Part shown: positions 8,554-17,256 of the stretch, piece after piece
How positions within the stretch are numbered: position 1 is the first letter of the stretch
How the letters are laid out: each line of letters opens with the position of its first letter
From: Bacillota bacterium
GTDB lineage: Bacteria; Bacillota; Clostridia; Lachnospirales; Lachnospiraceae
Length of the DNA stretch: 32,810 nt
Assembly: GCA_029224465.1 (NCBI GenBank)
Contig: JAQXUQ010000029.1
Location: forward strand, 1-32,810
Reading direction: 5' to 3'
Translations under genes and position numbers: made by a program
The notes under the pieces: generated by a model
What the model was told of the DNA's origin: nothing
Database searches by the model: none
What the model saw: the letters and a program-made list of their open reading frames with translations, nothing else

Positions 8554-9289
8554 AAACGGGAAGCTGCAGCTTCCGCAGGTAACGCTGGCCGCGATGACGA
8601 GCGTGAACATATCCGCAACGATCAAGGCTCTGCAGTACAGCATGCGCGGGATCGATTTTGGCAAAGTGGTGCTGATTACGCACAGGAAGCCTTTGTTTTT
8701 ACCGGAAGGAATCACCTACCGGCATATTGAACGGCTGGACAGTATCGACAAGTTCAACTATGACATGGTCTATGAGCTTTACAAATATGTGGACACGGAC
8801 TTCGTGCTGACGGTGCACGCCGACGGTTTCGTCGTCAACCCGGACAAGTGGCAGGATGCGTTCCTTGACTATGACTATATCGGTTCTCCGTGGCCGGATC
8901 CGCACGATGACTTCACGTACAGAGATATCCACGGAGAGCTCATCCGTGTCGGCAACAGTGTCGGCATCCGCTCGAAGAGGCTTCTGGAATTTCCTGCCCT
9001 TGCGGGCATCCCGTTTGAGAAAGATCACGGATGGTTCAATGAGGACGGCTTTATCTGCGTGAAAAACAGACACCTGTTCACAGCTGCGGGCATGACTTAC
9101 GCACCGCTTTCTCTGGCTGTCTACTTCGGACATGAGCATATGATTCCCGAAGAGGAAGGCATCCGGCCGTTCCTGTTTCACAAGTGGGAAGGCACCAATG
9201 CGCAATACCCGAGATTCCGCATGGACTCGGACGGACTGACCGGCAGAATCCGCGGCAAACTCCGCAGAATGAAGAAAGGCGGAAGATAG
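8540..9289 (+). CDS. DUF5672 family protein, probable glycosyltransferase
   Basis: This 249-residue protein shows the DUF5672 pattern: TLAAMTSVN near the start, TVHADGF (91-97), DYDYIGSPWP (110-119) and a VGNSVGIRS block (137-145) that resembles the VGNGGFSLRS signature. The family sits in glycan loci and is presumed to be a GT-A-like glycosyltransferase; its reaction is not established. The start at 8540 overlaps the GT11-GT2 gene by 14 nt and has a GGAAG-type site. An earlier in-frame ATG at 8495 lies deeper in the upstream gene and has no ribosome binding site. The stop TAG directly abuts the next ATG. No membrane segment is seen. Confidence 0.72.
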   Translation: MAEYKNGKLQLPQVTLAAMTSVNISATIKALQYSMRGIDFGKVVLITHRKPLFLPEGITYRHIERLDSIDKFNYDMVYELYKYVDTDFVLTVHADGFVVNPDKWQDAFLDYDYIGSPWPDPHDDFTYRDIHGELIRVGNSVGIRSKRLLEFPALAGIPFEKDHGWFNEDGFICVKNRHLFTAAGMTYAPLSLAVYFGHEHMIPEEEGIRPFLFHKWEGTNAQYPRFRMDSDGLTGRIRGKLRRMKKGGR

Positions 9290-10207
9290 ATGGTTTATGA
9301 TTGCTTTCAGTTTTTCAATGAGCTGGACATATTAAAGCTCCGGCTGCACGTGCTGAGCGATGTTGTGGACCGCTTTGTCATCAGCGAATCGACCGTGACG
9401 TTTTCGGGGGACCCGAAGCCGCTGTTTTATGAGGAAAACAAAGAGCAGTTCCTTGACTTTCAGGACCGCATTATTCACGTTGTGGTTGACGACACGCCGA
9501 TGGACTGCGATGCCTACGCGCGGGACCATCACCAGAAGTGCGCCGTCGCGCGGGGGCTCAAAGACGCGAAGGACGACGACATTGTCATCTTTTCGGACGT
9601 TGATGAAATCCCGAATCCGGAGATGCTGGAAAGACTGCTCCCGGATGTGGAGCCCGGAAAGATTTATATGCCGGCGCAGCGGCTGTTTTACTGCTATCTG
9701 AATTTGGAAGACATCTCGGGAAATAACCTTTCGGTAACAGGAGAGTTTCCGGGCGTTACCCGCAGGATGTGGCTTGGCACGAAGATCTGCAGAAAGAGCC
9801 TTCTTCGTCAGTACACGACCGAGGAACTGCGGGACAAGGCAAGACAGGATATCGGTGTGCGCGTACCGGACGGCGGCTGGCATTTTTCCTATATGGGCGG
9901 CGGCAAAAACGAGTCGGTCGAAGAACGCGTGCGGTACAAGATAAAGAGCGCCGCGCATCAGAATTATAATAACAGGAGGACCCTGTTTGAAGTCGGCGCG
10001 AGACTGCGCCGCAAAGAGGATATCCTCGGACGCAGCGCGCAGATGGTCGTCACGAAGATCGATGATACGTATCCTTTATATCTTCGGGAGCACCTTCCGG
10101 AATATGATTATCTGCTGTACAAAGAGCCGCACTGGTACAGAAAAGCGATGGATCGTGCCACGGAGGCGGCGCTTTCCGCAAGGGACCGGCTCCGCGGAAG
10201 AAAATGA
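9290..10207 (+). CDS. Glycosyltransferase family 17 protein
   Basis: This 305-residue protein matches GT17, the family of the eukaryotic beta-1,4-mannosyl-glycoprotein GlcNAc-transferase (MGAT3). The N-terminus MVYDCFQFFNELDILKLRL and the block RFVISES are hallmarks, and the DxD-type metal site is SDVDEIP (102-108). GGWHFSYMGG appears further on, as in other bacterial members. It is plausibly a GlcNAc or other HexNAc transferase acting on the repeat unit. The ATG follows the previous TAG immediately, with GGCGGAAG as ribosome binding site. A gap of 39 bp separates it from the next gene. Confidence 0.83.
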   Translation: MVYDCFQFFNELDILKLRLHVLSDVVDRFVISESTVTFSGDPKPLFYEENKEQFLDFQDRIIHVVVDDTPMDCDAYARDHHQKCAVARGLKDAKDDDIVIFSDVDEIPNPEMLERLLPDVEPGKIYMPAQRLFYCYLNLEDISGNNLSVTGEFPGVTRRMWLGTKICRKSLLRQYTTEELRDKARQDIGVRVPDGGWHFSYMGGGKNESVEERVRYKIKSAAHQNYNNRRTLFEVGARLRRKEDILGRSAQMVVTKIDDTYPLYLREHLPEYDYLLYKEPHWYRKAMDRATEAALSARDRLRGRK

Positions 10208-10246
10208 CGGGCAGGTCTGCACTTTTGCAAGAAAAAGGAGAGCCGG

Positions 10247-11224
10247 ATGATCGGAACGGAATTTCTGCAGGGACAGGGGCTGGGGAACCGCCTGTTCGCC
10301 TATATTACGGCGCGCAGCATCGCGGAAGACAAAGGCTGCGTTTTCGGGACAGCCGGACAGGAGCTTTTACAGGCGGATTTTCTGGAGCTCGATAAAGGCG
10401 CGAAGATTACGGACACCGCCTCGTTTACGCGCTATGATGAGAAAGAGGAGCGGCTGTATCTGCCGACTTCCGCGCACGATATGGTGCACGGCATCTTTGT
10501 CGCCGGCGCCGACGGGAATCTTCGCGCGATAAAGGACAACACGCTGATTTACGGAAATCTGCAGGACGAGTCTTATTTCGCGGCGTATAAAGAAGAGATC
10601 CGCTCCTGGCTTCGGGTAAAACAGGACTATGATTCCTACGGGTATACGCAGGACAACCTGTGTGTCCTGAATATGCGGGGCGGCGAGTACACAGACAAGC
10701 CCGAGCTGTTCCTCCGGAGGAAATACTGGACAGACGCGATGGCGCGCATGAGAGAACGCGTGCCGGACATGCGGTTCGTGATCGTTACGGACGATGTCCC
10801 TGCGGCAAAGCGCCTGTTTCCGAAGCTCGAAGCGCTTCACAAAAGTCCCGCGTTTGACTATGTCACCGTGAAAAACGCGCGGTACCTGATTGTATCGAAC
10901 TCCTCGTTCGCGTTCTTTCCGGCGTATACTTCCGAAACGGTCCGTTTTGTCATCGCGCCGAAGTACTGGGCCCGCCACAACGTATCCGGCGGCTTCTGGG
11001 CATCCCCCCAGAACATCTATGACGAATTCAACTATCTTGACAGAAAGGGACAGCTTTTCACCGCAGAGCAGTGCAGGGAAGAACTCGCTGAATTTTCCTT
11101 GCCTTTGACAAAGCCGTGGAAAGAGGGAGACCCCGATGTACGGGCGGTGGAAGCGCGCAACAGGCGGCGCTATCTGATTGACCGCGTGCAGCTGAAAATC
11201 CGGAGAAAGCTTGGAATCCTGTAA
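10247..11224 (+). CDS. Divergent GT11-like (fucosyltransferase-fold) glycosyltransferase
   Basis: The 325-residue protein looks like a distant GT11 member. GQGLGNRLFAYITA (9-22) corresponds to the GGLGNQLFQYA opening. NMRGGEY (142-148) stands where HxRxGDY is expected. SNSSFAFFPA (217-226) matches the ANSSFSWWGA block. The changes H to N and D to E in the central motif suggest altered donor or acceptor use. A strong AAGGAG site at 10235-10240 is 6 nt before the ATG. It could equally be annotated as a protein of unknown function with this fold. The call rests on three motifs in the right order and spacing. Confidence 0.62.
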   Translation: MIGTEFLQGQGLGNRLFAYITARSIAEDKGCVFGTAGQELLQADFLELDKGAKITDTASFTRYDEKEERLYLPTSAHDMVHGIFVAGADGNLRAIKDNTLIYGNLQDESYFAAYKEEIRSWLRVKQDYDSYGYTQDNLCVLNMRGGEYTDKPELFLRRKYWTDAMARMRERVPDMRFVIVTDDVPAAKRLFPKLEALHKSPAFDYVTVKNARYLIVSNSSFAFFPAYTSETVRFVIAPKYWARHNVSGGFWASPQNIYDEFNYLDRKGQLFTAEQCREELAEFSLPLTKPWKEGDPDVRAVEARNRRRYLIDRVQLKIRRKLGIL

Positions 11225-11226
11225 TT

Positions 11227-13404
11227 ATGTATCAGTACCTGAAACGACCTAAAGTATCCATCTGCATACCGGCGTATGAAAATTCGGAGGGGATTACAAG
11301 GCTCCTCGACTCGATTTTAACGCAGCTGTTCACGGACTACGAGATCATCATCACCGATGACTCGAAGACGGACCGCGTCGAAGCGGCAGTGCGGGCAGCG
11401 GAGGACGGTTTTGTCGCATACGGCTTTTCGGGCATCGATACCGGCTCCAGAATCCGCTATTACAGGAACAAGGAAAGGAAGGGAGCGGTCGCGAACTGGA
11501 ACGAGGCGGTTTCCCGCGCGCGCGGCGAGTACGTCAAGATCATGCATCATGACGACTGGTTTACCGATGAGCGCTGTCTTGCTCTGTTTGTGGAAATGCT
11601 TGATCAGCATCCGGAAGCGGACATGGCTTTTTCCGGCAGCTATCAGGTCGAGCCCGGCATGAGCGGGGAAGAGCTTGAAAATGCGCGCAGGAAGCGCCGT
11701 TTCGGACTTTTCGTCAAACCGAGGACAGAGTCGGAAAAGCGGCATGCCGTGAAATCAAAGTTCGCACGCGGCATCAGCGAAAAAGACGAGGCACTTCTTC
11801 GGGCAGATTTTAGAAACCTCTATCTCGGCAATACGATCGGGGCGCCCTCGGCGGTGATTGTCCGGAAAAGTGCGCTGGATCAATGGAAAATCACCTATGA
11901 CACAAATTTGACCTGGCTGGTCGACGAAGAGTATTATCTTCAGATTCTGCAAAACAATCCACACTACGCCTTCACGGCCAAGCCGCTGATTTCGATCGGA
12001 CTTTCCTACAGTCAGCTAACCGAGAAGGTGGAATCGGACGAGCTGCTTCAGCGGAAGGAATACACATACGTCTACTGCAAATATAACCTGCAGAAGGCAG
12101 ATGCGCGTTTCGCGCGCTTTCTTTCGGATGTCCTTGCCAAAAACCACGCGCAGAAAAAGGAAGCCTGCGGCGTCCCGGGCATTACGCCGCAAATGTACAG
12201 AGAAAGTGTCCGGAAGATGCGGAAGGCAATGCGTGACAGAAGGCTCGATACGCTGGATTACCTGACAGACAAGGCGCAGGGGAAGCTGGATGGCAAGTTC
12301 GGAAAAGCGGCCAATGTCCTATTTTATATGGGACTCTTGATTGAGATCGCGATCGTCATCATCGATAAGAGCGACCTGACGAATCCGTTTACCGGAAGAT
12401 TGTTTCAGCTGACCTTTGTTCTGTTCCTGTTTCGCATGCTGAGCGCGAAATGGAACCGGAAAGAGAGAACCGTGATTTTCGCGGCGCTCGTTCTCGGGGT
12501 GATCGTTTACAAAGTCAGCGGGCGCAATGACCTCATCCGGTATACGGTCTTTATGGCGGCCGGCCTGGCTGCCGGGCCGAAGAAGGTCTGTAAAACGACA
12601 TTTTTTACTTCGATCGCCGGCTGCCTTCTGCTGGTGTTCCTGTCTGTGACAGGTATCTTCGGAACATTGAAGCTCACGCAGGATTTCGGGCACGGTGTCG
12701 AGACGAGATGGTGCCTCGGACTGGGGCACCCGAACGCGCTGCACTGCATGGCAATGATGCTCGTGCTCTTTGCGCTGTACCTGTATTATGATCAGATAAA
12801 GCCTTGGATGCTGGCAGCGCTTGCCGCGGGGGACCTCGGACTGTATTTGCTGACAAAATCGAACACGGCGTTTGCCGTCACGCTGGCGGCGATCCTGCTG
12901 ACAGCGCTGATGCGGAGGGGCAGCAGGCTGCAGAAGTCTTCTACAGTCTATGTCCTCGGAGAAGCGGTGGTCGCGGCAGGGCTTGTTTTTTCCCTGCTGG
13001 CGGCAGTCATCAATCCTGCGGATGATCCCTCCCTGCGGATTCTGGACCACCTCCTCACGGGACGGATGGCTTCCCTGTGGGATACGACATTCTATGAAGG
13101 AACGCTGGGGACCTGGCATCTGTTTTCGGGCAGGGACTGCGGAGCGTATTTTGATCTCGGCTTTGTCCGTATCATTTACTGGTATGGAACCGTGGCGGGC
13201 GCTGTCATCCTCGCGCTGATCTTTGTCCTTCTGAAAAGAGCAAGGCAGGAGAGAAACGCGGCGCTTTTCATCCTGCTGGCTGCCTGCTGCATCTATACGG
13301 TACCGGAGGCGCATCTGGTTTCCCGGTACATTGCAAGAAATTACTGCCTGATGCCGGCTGCCATGACGCTGGCTTCCATGCTCGGTCGAAAGGAAACAAG
13401 ATGA
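11227..13404 (+). CDS. GT2 glycosyltransferase fused to Wzy-like polysaccharide polymerase
   Basis: This 725-residue protein has two parts. Residues 1 to about 300 are a GT2 domain (VSICIPAYENSEG, ITDDSKTD, metal site MHHDDWF at 106-112). Residues from about 365 to the end are a polytopic membrane domain with roughly ten hydrophobic helices. The membrane part carries O-antigen polymerase/ligase hallmarks common in Firmicutes: LGLGHPNALH (497-506), LTGRMASLW (610-618) and DLGFVRIIYWYG (643-654). It is the only polymerase candidate in the cluster, so this half most likely joins flipped repeat units outside the membrane while the GT2 half works in the cytosol. The reading frame is continuous. 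Its last codons overlap the next gene by ATGA. Confidence 0.83.
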   Translation: MYQYLKRPKVSICIPAYENSEGITRLLDSILTQLFTDYEIIITDDSKTDRVEAAVRAAEDGFVAYGFSGIDTGSRIRYYRNKERKGAVANWNEAVSRARGEYVKIMHHDDWFTDERCLALFVEMLDQHPEADMAFSGSYQVEPGMSGEELENARRKRRFGLFVKPRTESEKRHAVKSKFARGISEKDEALLRADFRNLYLGNTIGAPSAVIVRKSALDQWKITYDTNLTWLVDEEYYLQILQNNPHYAFTAKPLISIGLSYSQLTEKVESDELLQRKEYTYVYCKYNLQKADARFARFLSDVLAKNHAQKKEACGVPGITPQMYRESVRKMRKAMRDRRLDTLDYLTDKAQGKLDGKFGKAANVLFYMGLLIEIAIVIIDKSDLTNPFTGRLFQLTFVLFLFRMLSAKWNRKERTVIFAALVLGVIVYKVSGRNDLIRYTVFMAAGLAAGPKKVCKTTFFTSIAGCLLLVFLSVTGIFGTLKLTQDFGHGVETRWCLGLGHPNALHCMAMMLVLFALYLYYDQIKPWMLAALAAGDLGLYLLTKSNTAFAVTLAAILLTALMRRGSRLQKSSTVYVLGEAVVAAGLVFSLLAAVINPADDPSLRILDHLLTGRMASLWDTTFYEGTLGTWHLFSGRDCGAYFDLGFVRIIYWYGTVAGAVILALIFVLLKRARQERNAALFILLAACCIYTVPEAHLVSRYIARNYCLMPAAMTLASMLGRKETR

Positions 13405-14783
13405 ATCATCGAAACCGAATCATCCAGACATACGGTCTGTGGTTTATCGATATGCTCTGTATCGCGCTGTCCTATTTCATCGCGACGCAGCTGCGCTTTG
13501 CGAGCGCGCGGGACTACGGGAGCAAAACACTCCACTACATGGTCCTTGTCATCTTCCTTTTGTTCTGTACGGTATACAGCTATTTCGTGGACTGGAACAG
13601 ATCGCTCTTAAAGCGCGGCGTCTTTCAGGAATTCATGGCGGTCCTGAAATTCAACGCGGTCATGATCATCATTTCGATGACGTTTGTGTTTTTCGCGCAG
13701 TGGGCGTACATTCTCTCGAGAAGCGTGATCCTGAATTTTGCGTGGATCAATCTCGTCTTAATGCTTGCCGCGCACCAGATCTATAAGATTTTCCTGCACA
13801 GGCTGTTCAGCTCCGCGTCCCTTGTGACCAAGGTCCTGCTGGTCGCCGGAGCGGACAGCATGGACGCAGCCGCGCAGCGCCTTGGGAGAACCATGGGAGA
13901 GGGGTATCAGATTGTCGGGACGGTAACAGTCGCTGATCTTAAAGAAAACACACTGCGTAAGATTACCGAAAAGATGACGCAGATACCGTTCGATGAAGTG
14001 CTCATCTGTACGCCGCAGGCGTCGCTGGAGGAGACCGCGCCACTAATCGAGGGCTTCGAGGAGATGGGCGTTGTCTGCCACCTCGCGCTGGATCTTCCCG
14101 AGTACGGCGATGCCATCACGAGTGTCGGCAAGTTCGGAGACTATACAGTACTGACCTACTCCAGATTCCGTTCAAGCTACAAGAAGCTTCTGATCAAGCG
14201 TGCTTTTGACATACTGGGAAGTCTGATCGGCCTTGCGCTGACCGGCGTCATCACGATTTTTCTCGCGCCTGCGATCAAGCTGGATTCGAAAGGACCTGTC
14301 TTTTTCTCGCAGGTCCGCGTCGGCAAAAACGGCAGGCGTTTTAAAATCTACAAGTTCCGTTCGATGTATCAGGACGCCGAGGCAAGGCTCAAAGACCTGC
14401 AGTCGCAGAATGAAGTCGAAGGCCTGATGTTCAAGATGGAAAATGATCCCCGGGTCACGAAAGTCGGACGCTTTATCCGCAAAACAAGTCTCGACGAGTT
14501 TCCGCAGTTTTTCAATATCTTAAAAGGCGACATGAGCCTTGTCGGCACGAGACCGCCGACCGAGCGGGAGTTCGAACAGTACGACGAGCACTACAGAAGA
14601 CGACTGTCCATGACGCCGGGACTGACCGGCCTCTGGCAGGTCAGCGGCCGCAGCGACATCGACAACTTCGACGATGTCGTAAAACTCGACCTGCAATATA
14701 TTGACAACTGGTCTTTGTCGCTCGATTTCAAGATCCTGCTGCAGACCGTGGGCGTAGTCCTGTTCCACAAAGGAGCAAAGTAA
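13401..14783 (+). CDS. Polyprenyl-phosphate sugar-1-phosphate transferase (initiating enzyme)
   Basis: This 460-residue protein has the WbaP/CpsE-type layout. It has four N-terminal membrane helices (about 10-130), a Rossmann-like CoA-binding domain (about 143-245), one re-entrant or membrane helix (about 270-292) and a C-terminal bacterial sugar transferase domain. Family motifs are KRAFDILGS (266-274), KIYKFRSM (315-322), the catalytic Asp-Glu in SLDEFPQ (363-369), VGTRPP and PGLTGLWQ (406-413). It transfers a hexose-1-phosphate from a UDP-sugar to undecaprenyl phosphate, the first step of repeat-unit assembly. AAAGGAAA precedes the start. The stop is directly followed by the next ATG. Confidence 0.95.
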   Translation: MNHRNRIIQTYGLWFIDMLCIALSYFIATQLRFASARDYGSKTLHYMVLVIFLLFCTVYSYFVDWNRSLLKRGVFQEFMAVLKFNAVMIIISMTFVFFAQWAYILSRSVILNFAWINLVLMLAAHQIYKIFLHRLFSSASLVTKVLLVAGADSMDAAAQRLGRTMGEGYQIVGTVTVADLKENTLRKITEKMTQIPFDEVLICTPQASLEETAPLIEGFEEMGVVCHLALDLPEYGDAITSVGKFGDYTVLTYSRFRSSYKKLLIKRAFDILGSLIGLALTGVITIFLAPAIKLDSKGPVFFSQVRVGKNGRRFKIYKFRSMYQDAEARLKDLQSQNEVEGLMFKMENDPRVTKVGRFIRKTSLDEFPQFFNILKGDMSLVGTRPPTEREFEQYDEHYRRRLSMTPGLTGLWQVSGRSDIDNFDDVVKLDLQYIDNWSLSLDFKILLQTVGVVLFHKGAK

Positions 14784-15965
14784 ATGGTTCTGGTTATAGA
14801 CACTTTCAAGCTGGTCAAAGGCGCCGGCAAGAGTATCGGTATTTACAATCTGACAAAGAGTCTGGTTACATATCTGGGCGCCGAAAATGTGCGCCGCGGC
14901 ATGCCGCACAGAATTATTGTACTCGGCAATCCGAAGAATCAGAAGGATATGGAGCGGGACGGCACGGAATTTGTGATCGTTCCCGGAAATCCGCTGGACC
15001 GGAAAACCTTTGTGATCTGGGAACTGTTCCGTGTCAAAAAGTACGCGCAGCGCTATCATGCGGACAGGATACTGTTCCCGAGAGGATACCGGCCGCTTGT
15101 TTACCGCGGCAAAGATACGATTATCGTGCATGATCTGATCCCGTTCTGGTACAACGAGAACTGCCCGGGATATCTGGGACGCGTCGAAAATGCCTATATC
15201 ATGAACCGTCTGAAAGCTTCGATCCGCCATGCGGACCGCGTCATTACGATCTCGGACTATTCGAGGCAGGAAATTGACAAACTGGTCCCCGGCAGCTACG
15301 GCAAGGTCAAAGAGATCTACAACGGACTCAATGATATCGAGCCCTGGGACCCGGGCGTTCCTGTCGGCAGTGCGGAGGGAGACACGAAGGGGAATCCGGA
15401 GACAAGCGCGCCGGTCGAAAAAGAAGATTATATCGTGGCAGTTACGACGAAGATGCCGCACAAGAACGCGAAGGGTATCGCTGCCGCCTACGAAAGATAC
15501 TGCAGCGTCTGCAGGGAGCGCAAAACAGAGCCGCTGCCGCTTCGGATCATCGGCATTCCGGATATCGGAGCGTTTATCCGTGACGGCGTGATCAGCAGCG
15601 AAAACGCGCGGCGCGTGACTTGTTTTTTCTATATTGAAAAATATTCCGATATGTGCAGGATGATTGCGAAGGCCCGGATGTTCCTGTTCCTGTCGCTTGC
15701 GGAGGGCTTCGGCTTTCCGCCTCTCGAAGCCATGCAGATGGGAACGCCGGTCGTTTCATCGGACCGGACGGCGCTCCGGGAAGTCGTTGCGGACGCCGGG
15801 CTTCTTGTGGATCCGGACAAACCGCAGGAGGCCGCGGAAGCGCTGCTCCGCCTTCAAGGTGATCCCGCGCTATGCAAAGACCTGATCGCAAAAGGCTACC
15901 GTAATATCCGCCGCTTTTCCTGGAAAACCAGGACACAGGAATACTGGGACGAACTTTTTCAGTGA
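14784..15965 (+). CDS. Glycosyltransferase family 4
   Basis: This 393-residue GT4 protein begins DTFKLVKGAGKSIGIYNL, typical of bacterial mannosyl/rhamnosyltransferase-like GT4 members. It has HDLIPFWY (116-123), ITISDYSR (154-161) and the EX7E motif EGFGFPPLE (307-315) followed by GTPVVSSD. A Gly/Glu/Ser/Pro-rich stretch at about 190-213 interrupts the linker between the two Rossmann domains. AAAGGAG lies shortly before the ATG. It is encoded straight after the initiating transferase, so it may add an early sugar, but order in the operon does not prove order of action. Confidence 0.88.
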   Translation: MVLVIDTFKLVKGAGKSIGIYNLTKSLVTYLGAENVRRGMPHRIIVLGNPKNQKDMERDGTEFVIVPGNPLDRKTFVIWELFRVKKYAQRYHADRILFPRGYRPLVYRGKDTIIVHDLIPFWYNENCPGYLGRVENAYIMNRLKASIRHADRVITISDYSRQEIDKLVPGSYGKVKEIYNGLNDIEPWDPGVPVGSAEGDTKGNPETSAPVEKEDYIVAVTTKMPHKNAKGIAAAYERYCSVCRERKTEPLPLRIIGIPDIGAFIRDGVISSENARRVTCFFYIEKYSDMCRMIAKARMFLFLSLAEGFGFPPLEAMQMGTPVVSSDRTALREVVADAGLLVDPDKPQEAAEALLRLQGDPALCKDLIAKGYRNIRRFSWKTRTQEYWDELFQ

Positions 15966-15971
15966 GGCGCT

Positions 15972-17255
15972 ATGGGAAAATCGAGACTCATATTCTTCGA
16001 TACAACCAATTACACGGATTTCCCGATCGGCGGGCAGTTAACGAGCGTGCGGAGCCTTCTGCGGTTTCTGTGCGAGACCTGCCCCGAACGGTGCGGCGGG
16101 ATTGTCCTTTACGGTGTCAGCAAGAAGCAGGAGGAGGTCGGCAGGCTCCGGAAGCTGCCTCTTTTCGGGCAAAACATCACTTTCCTCCCCGCGGCCGCCG
16201 CGGAAACGGATCTTGCGCATACGGCGAAATCGCTGCGGGCGGCATTCGCGAAAGGCATTCTGCGCTATGGAAGGCAGCTCCATATCACAAAAGAGGACTG
16301 CTGTTACCTGCAGACGCCGGAGGCGTACGGACCGGTCAAATTGCTCTGCCCGGGGGCTTCCATCGTCATTTTCTCGCACGGAAGTTATGCCAACATGGAG
16401 CGGGGGTTCCGCTTTTTTCAGGATGATTCCGTAAAAAGCCGTCTGATCCGCGGCGCGTTTCTCGGGTATCTGAAATCGGTGCTTCGCGGGGCTAAGCTGA
16501 TCTTCATTCTCGATGAAGCGAGCAGGAAAGATTATCTTCCCTATAATCGAAGTCTTGTAAAGGTCACGAATTCGGTGGTTCTTCCGGAGTCGTATGAAAG
16601 CTTTGACGCGGCGGCGCGGGCAGCGCGGTACGCAGGCCGCCTTCTGTTTGCAGGCCGCCTTTCCAAAGACAAAGGCGTTGAGAATATCATGCGCGCGGCA
16701 GCGTCTCTTTCTGCTGCAGGCACGCAGGTTTCCCTGCAGGTTGTAGGAGACGGAGAACAGGGAGAAGCGCTGCGCAGGCTTGCAAAAGAACTGGACCCGC
16801 AGGGCAGCGTGATTACCATGACCGGTGCGGTGCCGCCCGCAGAGGTGGCGGAATACATGGACCTTGCGGATATTCTGGTCATGAATTCCGCGTTCGAAGG
16901 CGTTCCAATGACGATCCTGGAGGCGTTATCCCATGGGCTTCCCGTTATCTCCACAGATGTCGGCGGTATCGGTGAGGCGGTGCGCTTCCGGGAGCCGGAA
17001 GGCGCCGGGACGGACAGGCAGCCGCAGAGCGCCGGGACGGAAGAACCGCCGGAGGGACACGGAACGGGGCAAAACGCGCATTTTGATGCGGAGCGCACAG
17101 ACGGAAGCGTGCAGAGTATCGCGGCTGCCGTCCTGCGGATCCGGAAAAATTATGCCGTGTACGCAGGGAACGCGCACGCAAACGCGCGGCAGTATGATTA
17201 CAGAGAGGTTAACAGGCTGATCTACCAAAACCTTGCAAAGTTCTGGAAGGAGTAA
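15972..17255 (+). CDS. Glycosyltransferase family 4
   Basis: The protein has 427 residues. The N-terminal domain is divergent but contains a GGQLTSV opening (20-26). The C-terminal domain is clearly GT4: LLFAGRLSKDKGVENI (224-239), VVGDGEQ and the EX7E motif EGVPMTILE (309-317), then HGLPVISTDVGGIGE. Residues about 340-379 are a Gly/Thr/Gln/Pro/Glu-rich insertion placed right after that block, where most GT4 proteins have a short loop. It lies 6 nt after the previous stop, with a weak ribosome binding site. Function: addition of one sugar from an unknown nucleotide donor. Confidence 0.85.
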   Translation: MGKSRLIFFDTTNYTDFPIGGQLTSVRSLLRFLCETCPERCGGIVLYGVSKKQEEVGRLRKLPLFGQNITFLPAAAAETDLAHTAKSLRAAFAKGILRYGRQLHITKEDCCYLQTPEAYGPVKLLCPGASIVIFSHGSYANMERGFRFFQDDSVKSRLIRGAFLGYLKSVLRGAKLIFILDEASRKDYLPYNRSLVKVTNSVVLPESYESFDAAARAARYAGRLLFAGRLSKDKGVENIMRAAASLSAAGTQVSLQVVGDGEQGEALRRLAKELDPQGSVITMTGAVPPAEVAEYMDLADILVMNSAFEGVPMTILEALSHGLPVISTDVGGIGEAVRFREPEGAGTDRQPQSAGTEEPPEGHGTGQNAHFDAERTDGSVQSIAAAVLRIRKNYAVYAGNAHANARQYDYREVNRLIYQNLAKFWKE

Positions 17256-17256
17256 A

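Noticed and set aside
12319-13314. Minus-strand ORF of 331 codons
   Set aside because: Opposite the polymerase membrane domain; the Arg/Gln/His-rich translation is what antisense of hydrophobic codons gives.
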